DNA from: Rhinopithecus roxellana
Lineage: Eukaryota; Chordata; Mammalia; Primates; Cercopithecidae
DNA: 64,000 nucleotides
Direction of reading: 5' to 3'
Assembly: GCF_007565055.1 (NCBI RefSeq)
Contig: NC_044553.1
Location: 102,523,858 to 102,587,857, forward strand
Shown: piece by piece, positions 1 to 11,760 of the stretch
Layout of the letters: the number at the start of each line of letters is the position of its first letter
How positions within the stretch are numbered: position 1 is the stretch's first letter
Notes under the pieces: model-generated
Seen by the model: the letters and a program-made list of their open reading frames with translations, nothing else
Database searches by the model: none
What the model was told of the DNA's origin: nothing
Position numbers and translations under genes: made by a program

Positions 1-263
1 GGTTGAGGTGTGAGTAACTAGACTCCAGAGCAGGATTGTGTGTGGAAATCATTTTATTTAGGTGGATTGCCTGAGAACCCCTGTGAAAATTAGGGCTTCC
101 TGTTTTTAGCTTCTTTGTTTTCAACCCTGCACTGCCTTTTCCTTACTTCATAAACATATTGGTAGGGAAAATGGTCTCATGAAGTTGTTTTCAAGCTTTT
201 ACAAGCCTAGTAAAATCAACAGACACACTCCCCAGAAAAGCTCATCTACAGAGACACAGAAGC

Positions 264-630
264 TGATATGATTTGGCCTTGTGTCCCCACCCAAATCTCA
301 TCTTATAGTTCCCATAATTCCCACATGTTGTGGGAGGGACCCAGTGGGAGATGATTGAATCATGGGGGCGGGTTTTCCCATGCTGTTCTCGTGATAGTGA
401 ATGGGTTTCATGAAGGCTGATGGTTTTAAAAACAGGAGTTCCCTGCACAAGCTCTTTTTTTTTGCCTGCTGCCATCCACGTAAGATGTGACTTGCTCTTC
501 CTTGCCTTCCGCCATGATTGTGAGGCCTCACCAGCCATGTGGAATTGTAAGTCCAGTTAAACCTCTTTCTTTTGTAAATTGCCCAATCTCGGGTATATCT
601 TTATCAAGAGCGTGAAAACGGACTAATACA
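264..630 (+). mobile_element. Solo LTR of the THE1 (MaLR) family
   Basis: This 367-bp element starts TGATATGATTTGG and ends ACTAATACA, the hallmark termini of THE1/MST LTRs. It is flanked on both sides by the 5-bp duplication GAAGC (259-263 and 631-635). No internal region remains, so it is a recombined solo LTR in an SLC25A21 intron. The antisense frames at 242-538 are shadows. Confidence 0.9.
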
Positions 631-764
631 GAAGCATTGCTTAGAATTTCAGAAGGTTCTTAGACTCCTCCCCAACCAACCCACCCGCTAACTCTTAGGA
701 GTATAAGAAGAAAATCTATGCCTGGAGGCAAAATCTTGGGTTCACTTGGATGTAACAAAAAATC

Positions 765-935
765 CCTTCTTATACTTAACCTTTCAGTTAACTCATTTGT
801 AAAATAGGAATAATAATAATAGTTCGTAACTCAAAGGTTGTGAAGATTAACAGATGTAATGCTTAGACATTTGCACTTAGCAGTATCTGGCACAAAATAT
901 GTATTTCAATCAATGTTTATTTTTATTAAAATTGT
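765..935 (+). mobile_element. MIR-like repeat
   Basis: This has the MIR order: AACTCATTTGTAAAATAGGAATAATAA, then GTGAAGATTAACAGATGTAATG, then a CACTTAGCAGTATCTGGCACA segment. Boundaries are approximate. Confidence 0.55.
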
Positions 936-2496
936 TACCTCTTCTGTGAGCTGGGGAAGACATGTTTTAACTTGGAGTGAGTTGCTTGTGGGAAGAGAGG
1001 AGGCCAAGAGAAAGGCTGGAAATGTAGGGTCCTGGGTTGCTGGAGGTGGGGCGGTAGGATGGAAGGCAGCAGGCAGCTGTCCTGGATGCTGCCTGGGTAC
1101 CACCCAGGGGCTTGCAGAGGCATCCCCAGGGGTAACAGGGGTCTGGGTAGAGGCGACAGCCACACTCACCTTGCTTTCTTCAACTCCGAGCATCTTTGTT
1201 TCAGCATGGCCACCGGTCCCCTCCACCTCCCCCATCCCACTACTCCCCACAAAAGCTCACTAAGTTCAATGAAATGGGTTCCTGTATTGCTTGTTTTCTC
1301 CTCTGCCTCAAGTTCCAAGTTGAGGACCCCTTATTTCATGGTTAACCAGTAAAGAATCATTGCCTGAGGGTTTTTCTCCCTGATGAGGCAACTTGCCTGC
1401 TAGGTAACTCCAAAATGCTATACAAATTCAATTTGCCTAGGGGTTTTAACCATCACAATGACAGTGAAATCATTGACCAACTCACAGAGATGTCTATGTC
1501 TTAGATAGCTTCAAAGGAAAGTTTCTAAATAAGTACCAAATAATGACCCAGCCCCACCCAAGGACTAGGGTTGGAACTTTCTCCTCCACACCATCATCCT
1601 GTCCCCAGGCTTATTAGGGCCCTGTGCTGCTGACAAGGAGGTTGTCCACCAGGGCAGTTTGGATGAGCTCAGCAGCATTAGCACTCGGGAGTGCTCTGCA
1701 TCATTCCTGAACCTGATTTGGCAGCAGCTGTGAAGACCCTCTCCTCCAGGTGCCTTGAGGGCAGCTTCCGAGGGAGGTGCTTTTCCCTGGCCACACGCTA
1801 CCAGAATGCCAAGGAAGGGTCCAATGTGTTGGATGGCTCCTGCATGGTGGCTCTCTAGCCACAGCCACTAATAGGGATCCTGGTGCCTTCTCTACATGTG
1901 GACTCCACATACTTTGTCCCCTGCTCCCAATCTTTTTCAAGACTATGCCTCTTCTCCAGGGCTTCCATTTTTATGATCAAGATTCTAATTTGAAACCAAA
2001 AACACTAAACCATTACCTTTTTTTCTCTCTTTGTAGTCCTGCTACAAGAATCCTCATTCTTTTTGAGGCAACTGGATGCCTCTTTCTACTAGTGAAAAGG
2101 TCAGGAAATCTAAGACCAAAGAGCCCAGAGAGTACTATGTCAATTGTCAATTGCTTTTGTTTGTTTGTTTGTTTTCCTAAAATCTGGCCACAGCCTGCCA
2201 TATCATGTTGTTCTGTGTGAGTCGCTGAGCAATAGAACCGGGCAACCCCAGGTTAGCTCTGTGACCTGAAAGTCTCAATTTATCCACTCTGAAATACTCC
2301 ACTTTCCAAATGCCCGATACCTTGTCATGCCCCCATGTTAACACCTTCTGAGAGACAGACAGAAATACAATGTTGTCATAAGGATTCACTTCCAGTCTGG
2401 AAGACATTAAGTCTTGAGAAAAAAAAATGATTAAGGATTAAGCCTGATTCTCATAGTTTCTACAAAAAATAAATAAGTATAAACATTGATAGACCA

Positions 2497-3240
2497 GTCA
2501 GCAAACATTTATTTAGTACCTACTGTGTACTCTGCAAAACAGATGACACAAAGAGGAGTAACACATGCTCCTATGCTATGCAGACTCACAGCCCTGCAGG
2601 AAAGAGAGATACATGCAAAAATATACTGAACACTAAGTGGGCCATAGCAAAGGTGAGGACTGTTGTTCAGACAGCATCTTGGGAGTAGGGGAGAAGATAA
2701 ATCAATTTTGACAGGGGATCTGTAAAACTTCCTTGGGTGAATGGGATTTAAGCAGGACCTTAAAGGGCCGTGAGATTGCTACAGGTGAATATGATGGAGA
2801 AAGACATTCTAGGCTGCAGGAATCATTTGAAGAAAAGCGTGGAGTTGGGAAAGTACTTGGTATGTTTGAGTAATTATGAATTAACCAGTGTGACCATAGT
2901 ATAGATTCAGGGTAGGGTGTAGAAGTGGAAGCTGGAAACCTAGGTTGGAAGCATATTGAGGGTATGGGAAAGAAACCAATGGCCAAGTGAGCCAGTTTAT
3001 CTTTATTCTCTGCACATCCAGGAAGTATTGAGGGTCTTTGAGTAGGAAGATAACAGAAGCAGATCTGTTTCTCTAAAAAGAGAACCCAGATATCACTGTG
3101 AAGAATAGATCCTAGAAGGCAGGAAGGAAGCAAGACTTGGTGAAGGTAATGGGAACTTGATCTAAAGCCGGAGAGGTGGCAGTGGCCAGGAGAGGATGAA
3201 CAGGAGAGGCCTCTGAGATGCTGCATTCATTCGAGGATGG
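2497..3240 (+). mobile_element. Ancient L2-like interspersed repeat
   Basis: This starts with AGCAAACATTTATTTAGTAC and continues with segments typical of the L2-type mammalian repeat (acattctaggctgcagg, accagtgtgaccatag, aaaccaatggccaag). The antisense 174-codon frame at 2702-3226 is part of this repeat and not a gene. Confidence 0.5.
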
Positions 3241-3474
3241 CTGATGGCACATGGCAAAGAAAGCAGAGGTGAGCTGAGAGGGTTGTCCTCGCACACGCAG
3301 GCCCAGCTGGGGATGCTGGATTCAAGCAGCATCAAGGAAGAGACTGACTATGGGCCCAGAAGCCAGTGGTCAGGGATAGCCTCATGGCCATCCCAAGCAA
3401 ATTCTTTTCCTCCCTAGAATGCCCACAGGGGTATCAACTGACCATCTGCTTTGCCAATGTGGAACATCAAAATC

Positions 3475-3667
3475 ATTGATTCCTAGACTCAGGTCCTTAT
3501 CTGGCAGCCTCAGGAGCCCTGGAGAGCTTTTTAAACAATTTGTAGGCACCTTCCTATGAGGTTCTGATCTGGGACCCCCGAGATGGGTCTGCAGCGGGAC
3601 CCAGGCATCTGTATTTTGTAAAATTGCCAGATGATTCTGAAGCACAGCTGGATTGGGGAACCACTGT
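3475..3667 (-). mobile_element. MER5-like DNA transposon remnant
   Basis: This resembles the non-autonomous hAT element MER5A. It has a CAGCCTCAGGAGCCCTGGAG segment, a TTTGTAAAATTGCCAGATGATTCTGA-type segment, and the terminal GGAACCACTG. It is diverged, and the left boundary is approximate. Confidence 0.55.
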
Positions 3668-3710
3668 GGGATCTTACTGTTGTACTGGGAAATGTATAAA
3701 AACAAAGGTG

Positions 3711-4009
3711 GGCCGGACATGGTGGCTCACACCTGTAATCCCAACACTTTGTGAGGCCAAGGCAGGCAGATCACCTGAGGTCAGGAGTTCGAGACCAGCC
3801 TGGCCAACATGGTGAAACCCCATCTCTACTGAAAATACAAAAAATTAGTTGGGCATGATGGCACCTACCTGTAATCCCAGCTACTCAGGAGGCTGAGGCA
3901 GGAAAATCACCTGAACCCAGGAGGTGGAGGTTGCTGTGAGCCAAGATCCTGCCACTGCACTCCAGCCTGGGCAACAGAGTGAGACTCCACCTTAAATATA
4001 TAAATAAAT
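3711..4009 (+). mobile_element. Alu element
   Basis: This is a full-length AluS-like element starting GGCCGGACATGGTGGCTCAC. It has left and right monomers and an AT-rich tail (aaatatataaataaat). The flanking duplication ACAAAGGTGG is found just before it and at 4010-4019. It lies in an SLC25A21 intron, in sense. Confidence 0.93.
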
Positions 4010-6054
4010 ACAAAGGTGGACACTTACTCCTGCTAGTGAACACTGTGATATGATGACCTGGAGACTTAAGCTTTTGGTTTCCATTGCCATGTCTCAAGCA
4101 CAATGACCATCATTGAGTCTCTTTGTTCACATTCCATCCCCAGCTTTGGTCCTCAGCAAACACATCAGCCAGTCTCCCAAACTTCCCAGAAGGACAATGT
4201 GTATACAAATCATCATTTCCATTCTTGTCCTTAATTGAAAAAGAAAGAGAGCTTTGCAATGTCACGGGGATTTCAAGAAAGCATCTTTTCATAGAATGTT
4301 TTGCATCTTTAGAAAACAGGCTACATAAAAATACTATTCATTTTCTGCCAGGTTTGTGCAACACTTACAACATTTTTATATTATATTATAAACATTTATA
4401 TTATTGTTTTTATTTATCAGAAAAATGATACAATTTAGAAGTAAGGTAGGTGTTAAAAACTTCCCTTGTATACACTGGGCTCTAGGTGATTCAGTGACTC
4501 ATCCGAGGTCAGACAACCAGAGCTGGTCTAGAATTCACTGTGCTCCTGAGCTCCAGTTCTGCTTCTGTGCCATAATGGAGAGGAGTAACATAAAGGCATT
4601 TTTCTCTCCTTGTAAAAGAGGAAAAATGGGGGGAGAGGGAATTATTTAAACACACCTCACTCATACTGCAATCACTGCATTGTTTTTCCTGTTGAAACAC
4701 CCTGTTGGTTTTCAAATCCCTTTAAACCTCCCTGGCACCTGTATGGCCCAGATCCAGGAATTATTACCAAACCCTTGCTTTTTATATTTAGCCACATAGG
4801 AGTTTCTGTGATGGTAACTGGCTCTTGGTTCAGCTAAAAATTTCAGAGCCCTCAGAAGTTTTCTTCTTTCATAGAGGCTGGAAGCATGTAATGCTCAGAC
4901 CTGAATTTTCTTGTTTAACTTAAGCATGGTATGCTTCCCCTCTGGATAAAATAGTGTTGTGGCACAGCGCTATATTATTCCTCTGTGATGATCCCTCTAA
5001 AATATCAATCAAAAAAGAGGGCAGGGAAAAGATAGGGTGGGGGGTCAGAGTCAGCAGCTTATAGTATGTGATATGACCTCTCTTCAGAACAGAGGACTGA
5101 AAACATAGAACTGAGGTTGGCAACATAATGAGAACTTCCCAGCAAATTCATTATAACAAATCATAATGTGAGCTCAGAGGGCACAAAAATAGGCCAAAGG
5201 AAAGTGACTCCCACATAAGACCTAATTAAGTACTTTGATGTCAGAAAGCAGTGCGGGGTGGGGGGTGGAAAATCAAATCAGACGGACGTGAAGGGCCTCA
5301 ATTCTAACAGAAAGAAGAAATATTTCTCTTTTACTCACTCTCGCTCTCTCTTTCTCAGTTTCTTCCTTTGCCGTGGAGGAAGAACAAGATTCCGAAACAA
5401 TGGATTGTAAATTCTTCAGCCAATTAGTCCAGTGACTTACTACTGTTTATAATGCACAGAATATCACAGGCTGTTTTGCAGCTGCCCCAAGTTGGTTTGT
5501 TAATAACAGGAAGCTAGCACTTCTCAGTACAGTGGATCAGCTACACGTGAAAATAAATGCAAAAAACCTGGCAGGGAATAGCAGCAGACCGAGAGTAGCC
5601 TTGATTTAATTTAACATTTGGGGGTCCACACACAAATGAGCATTTTAGTAGGCTTTATGGTGGAAGTTGCTGTCATTTGTAAAATATTCTGGCCAATTAG
5701 CTAATAGTGTGCTTGGATTTCTCCTGTTTTGATACAGTAATACTAAGTACATTGTGAAGCCCAATTATACAAATCATCCCCATATGCCATACCAGTCTTT
5801 CTTTATGAACTGTGTTTATAAATCCTGTGTGAGGAAATGTGTACTTCAGCAATTTAGACCATGTGTAAAAACATAGCCAATGGGATTGTCAAGAAAACAA
5901 GTTCCAGCCTAGGAAATCCTAATGTGTTCCGCTGGAATAACAGGAGGGTGCCGGGAGTGCAATGCTCTGCTTAAATACATATTGCTTTATAGTGTTTAAC
6001 CGACTTAGGGGCTTCCGCTCCCCTTTCTGTTATATTATTCTTCTTTTCTTTTAG

Positions 6055-6236
6055 GATCCAACCTTGGAGTTTTTGAGAAAATTTGGGATTGGTCTTCTCT
6101 CGGGGACAATAGCCTCAGTCATTAACATCCCTTTTGATGTTGCCAAAAGTAGGATTCAAGGGCCTCAACCAGTTCCTGGAGAGATCAAGTACAGAACCTG
6201 TTTTAAAACAATGGCAACAGTCTATCAGGAAGAAGG
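6055..6236 (+). CDS. SLC25A21: SLC25A21 third-to-last coding exon
   Basis: This exon is 182 bp and encodes 60 codons plus two bases, beginning with DPTLEF and ending with VYQEE. It holds the odd-numbered helix of carrier repeat 3 and the PxDxxKxR signature, whose charged residues form the matrix salt-bridge gate in this family. The acceptor is a pyrimidine-rich tract ending TTTTAG at 6054 and the donor is GTAACA from 6237. The frame is open throughout. Confidence 0.95.
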
Positions 6237-9200
6237 GTAACATAACACATTCTTATTTTAATAAATGTATAAGGCTTACGTATTGTTAAAACTGAATTGT
6301 CCTTCCATTTAGATGAGAACCAGTAAGCCCTCCTAAGTGGAGCTTGTGTCTAAGAAACTCTGCATATAGGTATGACAAACTTTCCAAGACAACAAAATAA
6401 TAAGATGTTGTAAACATGTGCTTACACCATCAAGTGACAATATGCTGCGTGTTTGCCGTAGAATGCCAAGATGAACTTTTTACTTGACAGTTTGCATAAT
6501 ATAGTATTGTATGTTATATGTCCTATTAACATAAAGGCAGGAGAATAATGGTCTTCTGACTCTAAATCCCATCAAAATGCCACCTAATTATATTCTCCTG
6601 GGAGAATTATAGAGTTCTGTAAAGATAATTTTAAAAATTTAAAGTATGTGCATTTTTCTGATTTTTTAAAATCTTACTTTCTGTTTCGTCGCCCCTCTTT
6701 TCCTCAAGTAAACAAGTAATATTTTATTATTTTGATACAAACTGCATCATATTTCCTAATGTAAAGACTGAGTTTGTGGTCTTTTAAATTCAATTACAAA
6801 AGTCATTCTGTCCATATACACAGCTGTCTTGAAAGTAAGACCTGTCTTGAAAGCAAAAAACATCTCGCTGATGAAAGTCATGTTTCTGATTGGGCAGGAC
6901 CAGCAGAGTTGGGTAATAAAGAATTGATTAACTCTTTCCCCACATCCAGTTTGCTGCAGAGAATACTAAGATACTGTCTGCTTTGAGATGTGTATAATTC
7001 CAAATAATTTATTTTTTTAAATGCTGGACCCCCGTCTCAATAAAGCTAAGGTACAACTCCATTTATTTTCAGAATAAGAATGTTTCTCTTTCCCTTCCTA
7101 TTACAGGATTTTAGCTTTGTACAAAGGCCTGCTTCCCAAGATTATGAGACTTGGACCAGGTAATGATATTTTATTTAATCCTTCCTTTTTTCTTGTTCTA
7201 TTGTCTCTTTTTTTGTTATTTGTGTCCATCAGCAACAAAATAAAGGTTTACCACTTTGTAAAAGACAAAAACCTTGGAATATAAAGTTGTCTATGAGTAT
7301 TTGAGATACTGAAGACATCCATTAGAAATGTTCTACCTTTGTTTATTAAGTACTATTTGTGACCTTGCTGGAGGCTGACAGAAGCCAAAACCCAGCTTAA
7401 GTCAATAGGAAGAAGCCACAGGCAGTAGGAGTTTGAGTAAGAGCTGAGGTGTGTGCAGTGGCTTCTGGCTAAAGGGGAGGCTTTTCACTGAGCCTTTTTT
7501 GATTGGACCAGCCCAATCAAACGTTTCCTCGTGCCCCTAATTCATTCTTGCTCCTGCCTCAACTTCATTTCAAAAAGAGAAAAGGAGGACAGCTTGCCTC
7601 CATGAACAGCAAAAGCCACTCATCTTCACAGTCACCTCTGGGGAGTGGTGACACCTTAACTAGCCGCTTCTCCTGGCCTTTGTCAGCATGATGCTGGAGG
7701 CTTCTGGCTCAGGGCCTCTCTTCAGAACGCCAACCCACAAAAAAACCGGCTGCCATTCCCACAGGGAGAATCGGCTGCCTCTGTGTAAATAGATAAGAAA
7801 ATAACTGCTGCAGAATCAACTGCCAGGGCAAATAGTATTGGATTATAAGCAACCTTGCGAATAAGTGTAAAGGTATACTCTAGACCACACATATTTTTTT
7901 ATCAGGTTATACTCACCTACTTATACATACTGGTAATATTTCCTAGAACCTTCTCCTACTCCTCCACTCTCCCCTTTGCAGTTCCTCCCTTTTAATACTA
8001 CTGTCCTCCTACCCTACTACACAAACACACATGCACATTCACCTTTAGATCTCAGCCCAATGAACCAACATTTCTATTAATCTAAGATAGAGAACAGTCT
8101 GTAAATTGAAGATAGTGAACAGCTCACACTTTCACATATTTAGGAAACACTTCCACAATTCCCAACCCATCTATCCCAATCTTTATAGGCCTTTACACAT
8201 GGATTTTGCTTCATATTTGGATTCAGATCTACCTTCCGTTAGTCATTGGCCCATGTGTAAAAGCTAACCCAGTAATAGAATGTGGGCAATTTTGTGCATC
8301 TCTGCCAGTATGTGGTGTTTTTCCTTCACCACAGAGTAAAAACCTGCTGGTAGACCTAATATGAGAGAAAATTACAGCACCAACCCTAAACCAACTTTCT
8401 CAAAAAGGGATGGGCCTAAAAAGGGTGGTGACAAGGGAGAGGTTAGCTAAAATTGTAATTGACTGGAACCTTCATCCAAAACTCTTAAATAATCTGACCC
8501 CAAGTTTTGTTACAGGATTGCAAATGTTTGGTTGGCTTTTTAAATGTTTTGCATGAGGGGTCCTGAGTTGCTGTGGTGTTATACCCAAAGAATAGCGTTC
8601 TTGTGAACTGACTGTCCAGGCTAAGCCAAACTGAATATCTGGAAACCACGCACAGACCTGCCCTCCACTTCATTCCAAATGTGTGCATCACAGCGACTTC
8701 AAACCAAAGAAACCTAGAAAGAAAGGTACCACTGAGTTAAGGTTAAGACTTTTGAATGAAGGGTGAAATTTTTCTTTAAAGAATGAGAGAGAGACATAAA
8801 AAAAATAAAAAGAAAAAGAAAAGAAAACGAAAAAAAAAAAGAAATGTGAGCCTGGAATTTTTGTTGTTTGTTCTGGAGAAACATCCAGCATTTTTACAAT
8901 AGCCTTAGCAGCTCAGCGTGGCTAACAATCAGATACCTTCCATGAAATAATCTTGAAGTCTGTGATTTAAACTTCAGCTATTACTAGGCCAAAAACTAAC
9001 CCAACTCTGCATATTCTTGTCTTAATGGTTAATAAGAATAAATGCAGCAATTACCTACGTATTAATAACCCTCTGTAGTGCAGCTCTTTTTGTTTGTCAG
9101 AGTTCCAAGAGGTCTAGAGCAGCTGAGAGAGGACTAACAGAGTATCTTCATGGGTTAAAAATGAAAATTACAGGCAGATAATTATCTTTGGTATATAGTT

Positions 9201-10321
9201 ACACAAACATGTGCAGCCTGTAGATTTAAAAAAAAAAAAAAAGTGTATGGCAGTATGTTCAAAATAACTAAGACCCAAATCAAGTTCTATTTCTTTCCAT
9301 CAGAAGTCAATCTTCTATTCATGCAGCCAAGTCTTCTCTAAGTTGTGTTCAGGGTATTTGTCCAAATTTTGATTTTGTAATGTTTTTCACACAGTTAGAC
9401 ATAAAAGGATAAAAAGAGATTATCCTGAAGGGCACAGGACACATGCTATTTACTGCATTAAATAGAACATAAAATGATCCACGTACAAATTCTTCTCCCA
9501 GTGGCTAGGTATCCAGCAGCCTCAGTGCCTGCTTTTCTGTATCATATTCCTGTTGACATACTACAGAGCATGTCTCTTCACAACCAGTTATGTAGCTGTT
9601 TTCTTCCAAGACAAATGGTGGTCTCATGTCATCCAATCCCTACTACCAAATTTTCAAGTTCAAATCCATATACACCCGAAGCAGATAAAAGAAATGAAAA
9701 TTAGCTTTCAACCTGCTTTTGTTAGGTTTTGCAATACAGATTTTTTAAATATTCAGAATCTAATTTTCACATTGCAACGCAGTTTGAAAGCTATGACAGA
9801 AAACTAGACTCATCCATCAAGCACCATCTTAGAGATTTCCTTCATGAACGCAATTAAGACTGCTAATTATGGACTGGAAAAGATAAATCCTTAGCCTACA
9901 CATGAAGAATCTGAAGGTTTCTCTTTGCAGGAAAGCAACATACCCTTACATGACTAAATATGTCTATATTTATTTACTTTTAAAAATTAAAAGTGCCTGA
10001 AAAAGAATCTGATGAGAAATGATGAAAGCTGCAAAAACTCATGGGGGAAAAATGTATTTGGAGACTCAAGATGGTATTGACTTTATCCTGAGAATTTTCC
10101 ACAGTAGTTTGTATCTTTGTATTGAAGCTCCAGAACTGTTGATTCCGAACAGCCTCTGCCCGACAGGCTGTGTGAGACATCATGGATTCAGAAACCCAGT
10201 GGGAAAGCCAGTGCTATTCCAGAGGATTTGCAATAAAAAACAGCTCTTTTCTTTTCTAGGTGGTGCAGTGATGCTGCTGGTTTATGAATACACCTATTCA
10301 TGGCTTCAGGAGAACTGGTGA
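6055..10321 (+). CDS. SLC25A21: SLC25A21, mitochondrial 2-oxodicarboxylate carrier (C-terminal 98 codons, three exons)
   Basis: Coding exons 6055-6236, 7107-7159 and 10260-10321 join in frame to give 98 residues and a TGA at 10319-10321. The product is an inner mitochondrial membrane carrier that exchanges 2-oxoadipate and related C5-C7 oxodicarboxylates for 2-oxoglutarate in lysine and tryptophan breakdown (known for the family). The sequence shows the third mitochondrial-carrier repeat. It has a hydrophobic helix followed by the carrier signature PFDVAKSR, a matrix loop, the LYKGLLPKIMRLGP segment, a last hydrophobic helix, and the C-terminus LQENW. All introns have GT-AG ends: AG before 6055, GTAACA after 6236, AG before 7107, GTAATG after 7159, AG before 10260. 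Against a usual length of about 299 residues, this is roughly residues 202-299. The earlier exons lie to the left of the window. No frame break is seen. It is convergent with PAX9. Confidence 0.95.
6237..7106 (+). other. SLC25A21: SLC25A21 intron between the 182-bp and 53-bp exons
   Basis: This is an 870-bp GT-AG intron, AT-rich, with a pyrimidine tract before the acceptor at 7105-7106. I see no interspersed repeat. A short tandem duplication of about 18 bp (ctgtcttgaaag followed by a purine-rich segment) lies near 6826-6857. I see no other gene or RNA. Confidence 0.8.
7107..7159 (+). CDS. SLC25A21: SLC25A21 penultimate coding exon
   Basis: This 53-bp exon completes the split glycine codon and reads ILALYKGLLPKIMRLGP plus one base. 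The pattern LYKG-x2-P-x3-R-x2-P is the conserved matrix helix and loop of mitochondrial carriers before the last membrane helix. The acceptor is TTACAG and the donor is GTAATG. Confidence 0.93.
7160..10259 (+). other. SLC25A21: SLC25A21 last intron
   Basis: This is a 3.1-kb GT-AG intron. It contains an inverted CCAAT hairpin at 7498-7521, an A-rich low-complexity stretch around 8797-8842 and a poly-A run near 9228-9242. I see no Alu, L1 or LTR element, which is sparse for primate DNA. No coding potential is visible beyond short random frames. Confidence 0.75.
10260..10321 (+). CDS. SLC25A21: SLC25A21 terminal coding exon
   Basis: This exon encodes the last hydrophobic helix (AVMLLVYEYTYSW) and ends LQENW then TGA at 10319-10321. 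The acceptor is a strong pyrimidine tract, TTTTCTTTTCTAG, ending at 10259. The split glycine codon joins G at 7159 with GT at 10260-10261. Confidence 0.94.
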
Positions 10322-11760
10322 TTGCCTAGGAAGTGTTTTTCCCCCTTGAGATAATGGATATTTGCTATGCAGCACCATGAAGAAGAGAGACTATCGACCA
10401 GCCAGGTGTATAATTATGAAAGAAAACTGTTCAAGAACAAAATCTATTTTAATACTTTAAAAATATCTATAGACAACTTGAGATGATAGTTTTGGCTGTA
10501 TAAATAAAACTGTGAGAAGAAAAAATAATATGGAACAATGAGGTATTTAAAGTGAATATAGGAAAATAGCATAGAAATCATATATTTTGTAAAAGAAATA
10601 TAAACTTTGTCTCCTATGTTCCTCTTCATTGCTTCACAATGAAAATTCACTGTATTGATCAGTATTTTTTCCTAAGAGGTCTAGAAATGCTTAAACTATT
10701 GAAAATAACTCAAATCATTCAAAGACTGGGTTAAAAAAAAGTTAAGCCAAAATTTAAAGTTTTTATAATGAATTAAATTATTCCATAAATAATATTTAAA
10801 GAGCACAAGAAAAATGCTTTAAAGTGCACTAAAATTACCTTTTAAGAATGTTTAATTTTATGAATACTACGTTAAAATGTAAATCTGTTGGTTTTCTGTA
10901 GTATCTATGCACATATCAGCTCTATTTTCCTACATCTACTTTATATCTCACATTGCTGTAAGATAATAAACAGGTGTTTTAAAACATTGTTTAGAACAGA
11001 ATGTTAAAACACTGTTGTTTAAGCATGTATTTTTAAATCATGATATCCCAAATCTCTTCTAACAAGTAGAAAACATGCAATAAAATGTACTTTGCTTCTC
11101 ATAGTTCTCTTTGAAGACAAGTTTTGATGATGAGATATTTTCACATTAAATCACAAATTGGAAGCACCTTTGGACCCATTAGTCAGCCATCAATATTTAC
11201 ATCCAAATACCTTTGTTCAACATGCCTACCTGTGCCATTTTTAGGAAGAATGTATAGAATAGAACTGCATTTTCAGGTTATTAGTTTTAAACGACAACTT
11301 CAGATGGGAAGTCGGCTGTCTGCAGTATTAAAATATGTATGATGAAGGAGAAATGTTCCAAAAAAGAAATACACTTATCATTTCTAAGGATTACTATACT
11401 AACATGTACCACCAAAAATATCTTCTTGGTCTTGATGTAACCAAACTTGATTTTATATCTGCATCCAGAAATGATGCTGATTCAGTAAAGTCAACAAGAA
11501 TACCTGAAAGTCCACATGGCACCTGTCCTAAGTTACTACCGTGGGCTATTTCTACTACTAAAGCATTTTGAAAATAAAAAGTAAAAGATAACATGGTAAT
11601 TATTACTTTTTATTAATTTAGAGCATTTGAAGTATAAAAATAAAAGGCTTTTGACATACTGTATATACATACATAGCCTTCTGTTGTACATCCTTTCCAA
11701 CGTGTTTTTTAAAATTTATATTTCAGTCCAATAGTCAATAAAAGGGTCATTAAAAACAAA
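10322..11760 (+). other. SLC25A21: Probable SLC25A21 3' UTR with alternative polyadenylation signals
   Basis: This AT-rich sequence follows the stop codon. AATAAA hexamers on the + strand lie at 10503-10508, 10965-10970, 11079-11084, 11573-11578, 11639-11644 and 11738-11743, so the true end cannot be chosen from sequence alone. The first would give a 3' UTR of roughly 200 bases and the last about 1.4 kb. No interspersed repeat is obvious. Confidence 0.55.

Larger units (their letters stand above)
1..6054 (+). other. SLC25A21: SLC25A21 intron (3' part) at the left edge
   Basis: This is intronic because it precedes a GT-AG bounded internal coding exon. It holds the THE1 LTR, MIR-like, L2-like, MER5-like and Alu elements listed separately. 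From about 4020 to 6054 no interspersed repeat is seen. Confidence 0.75.

Noticed and set aside
859..1263. 134-codon + strand frame at the left edge
   Set aside because: It starts in an MIR-like repeat inside an SLC25A21 intron, with no domain.
2702..3226. 174-codon - strand open frame
   Set aside because: It lies within an ancient L2-like repeat read in antisense and has no domain.
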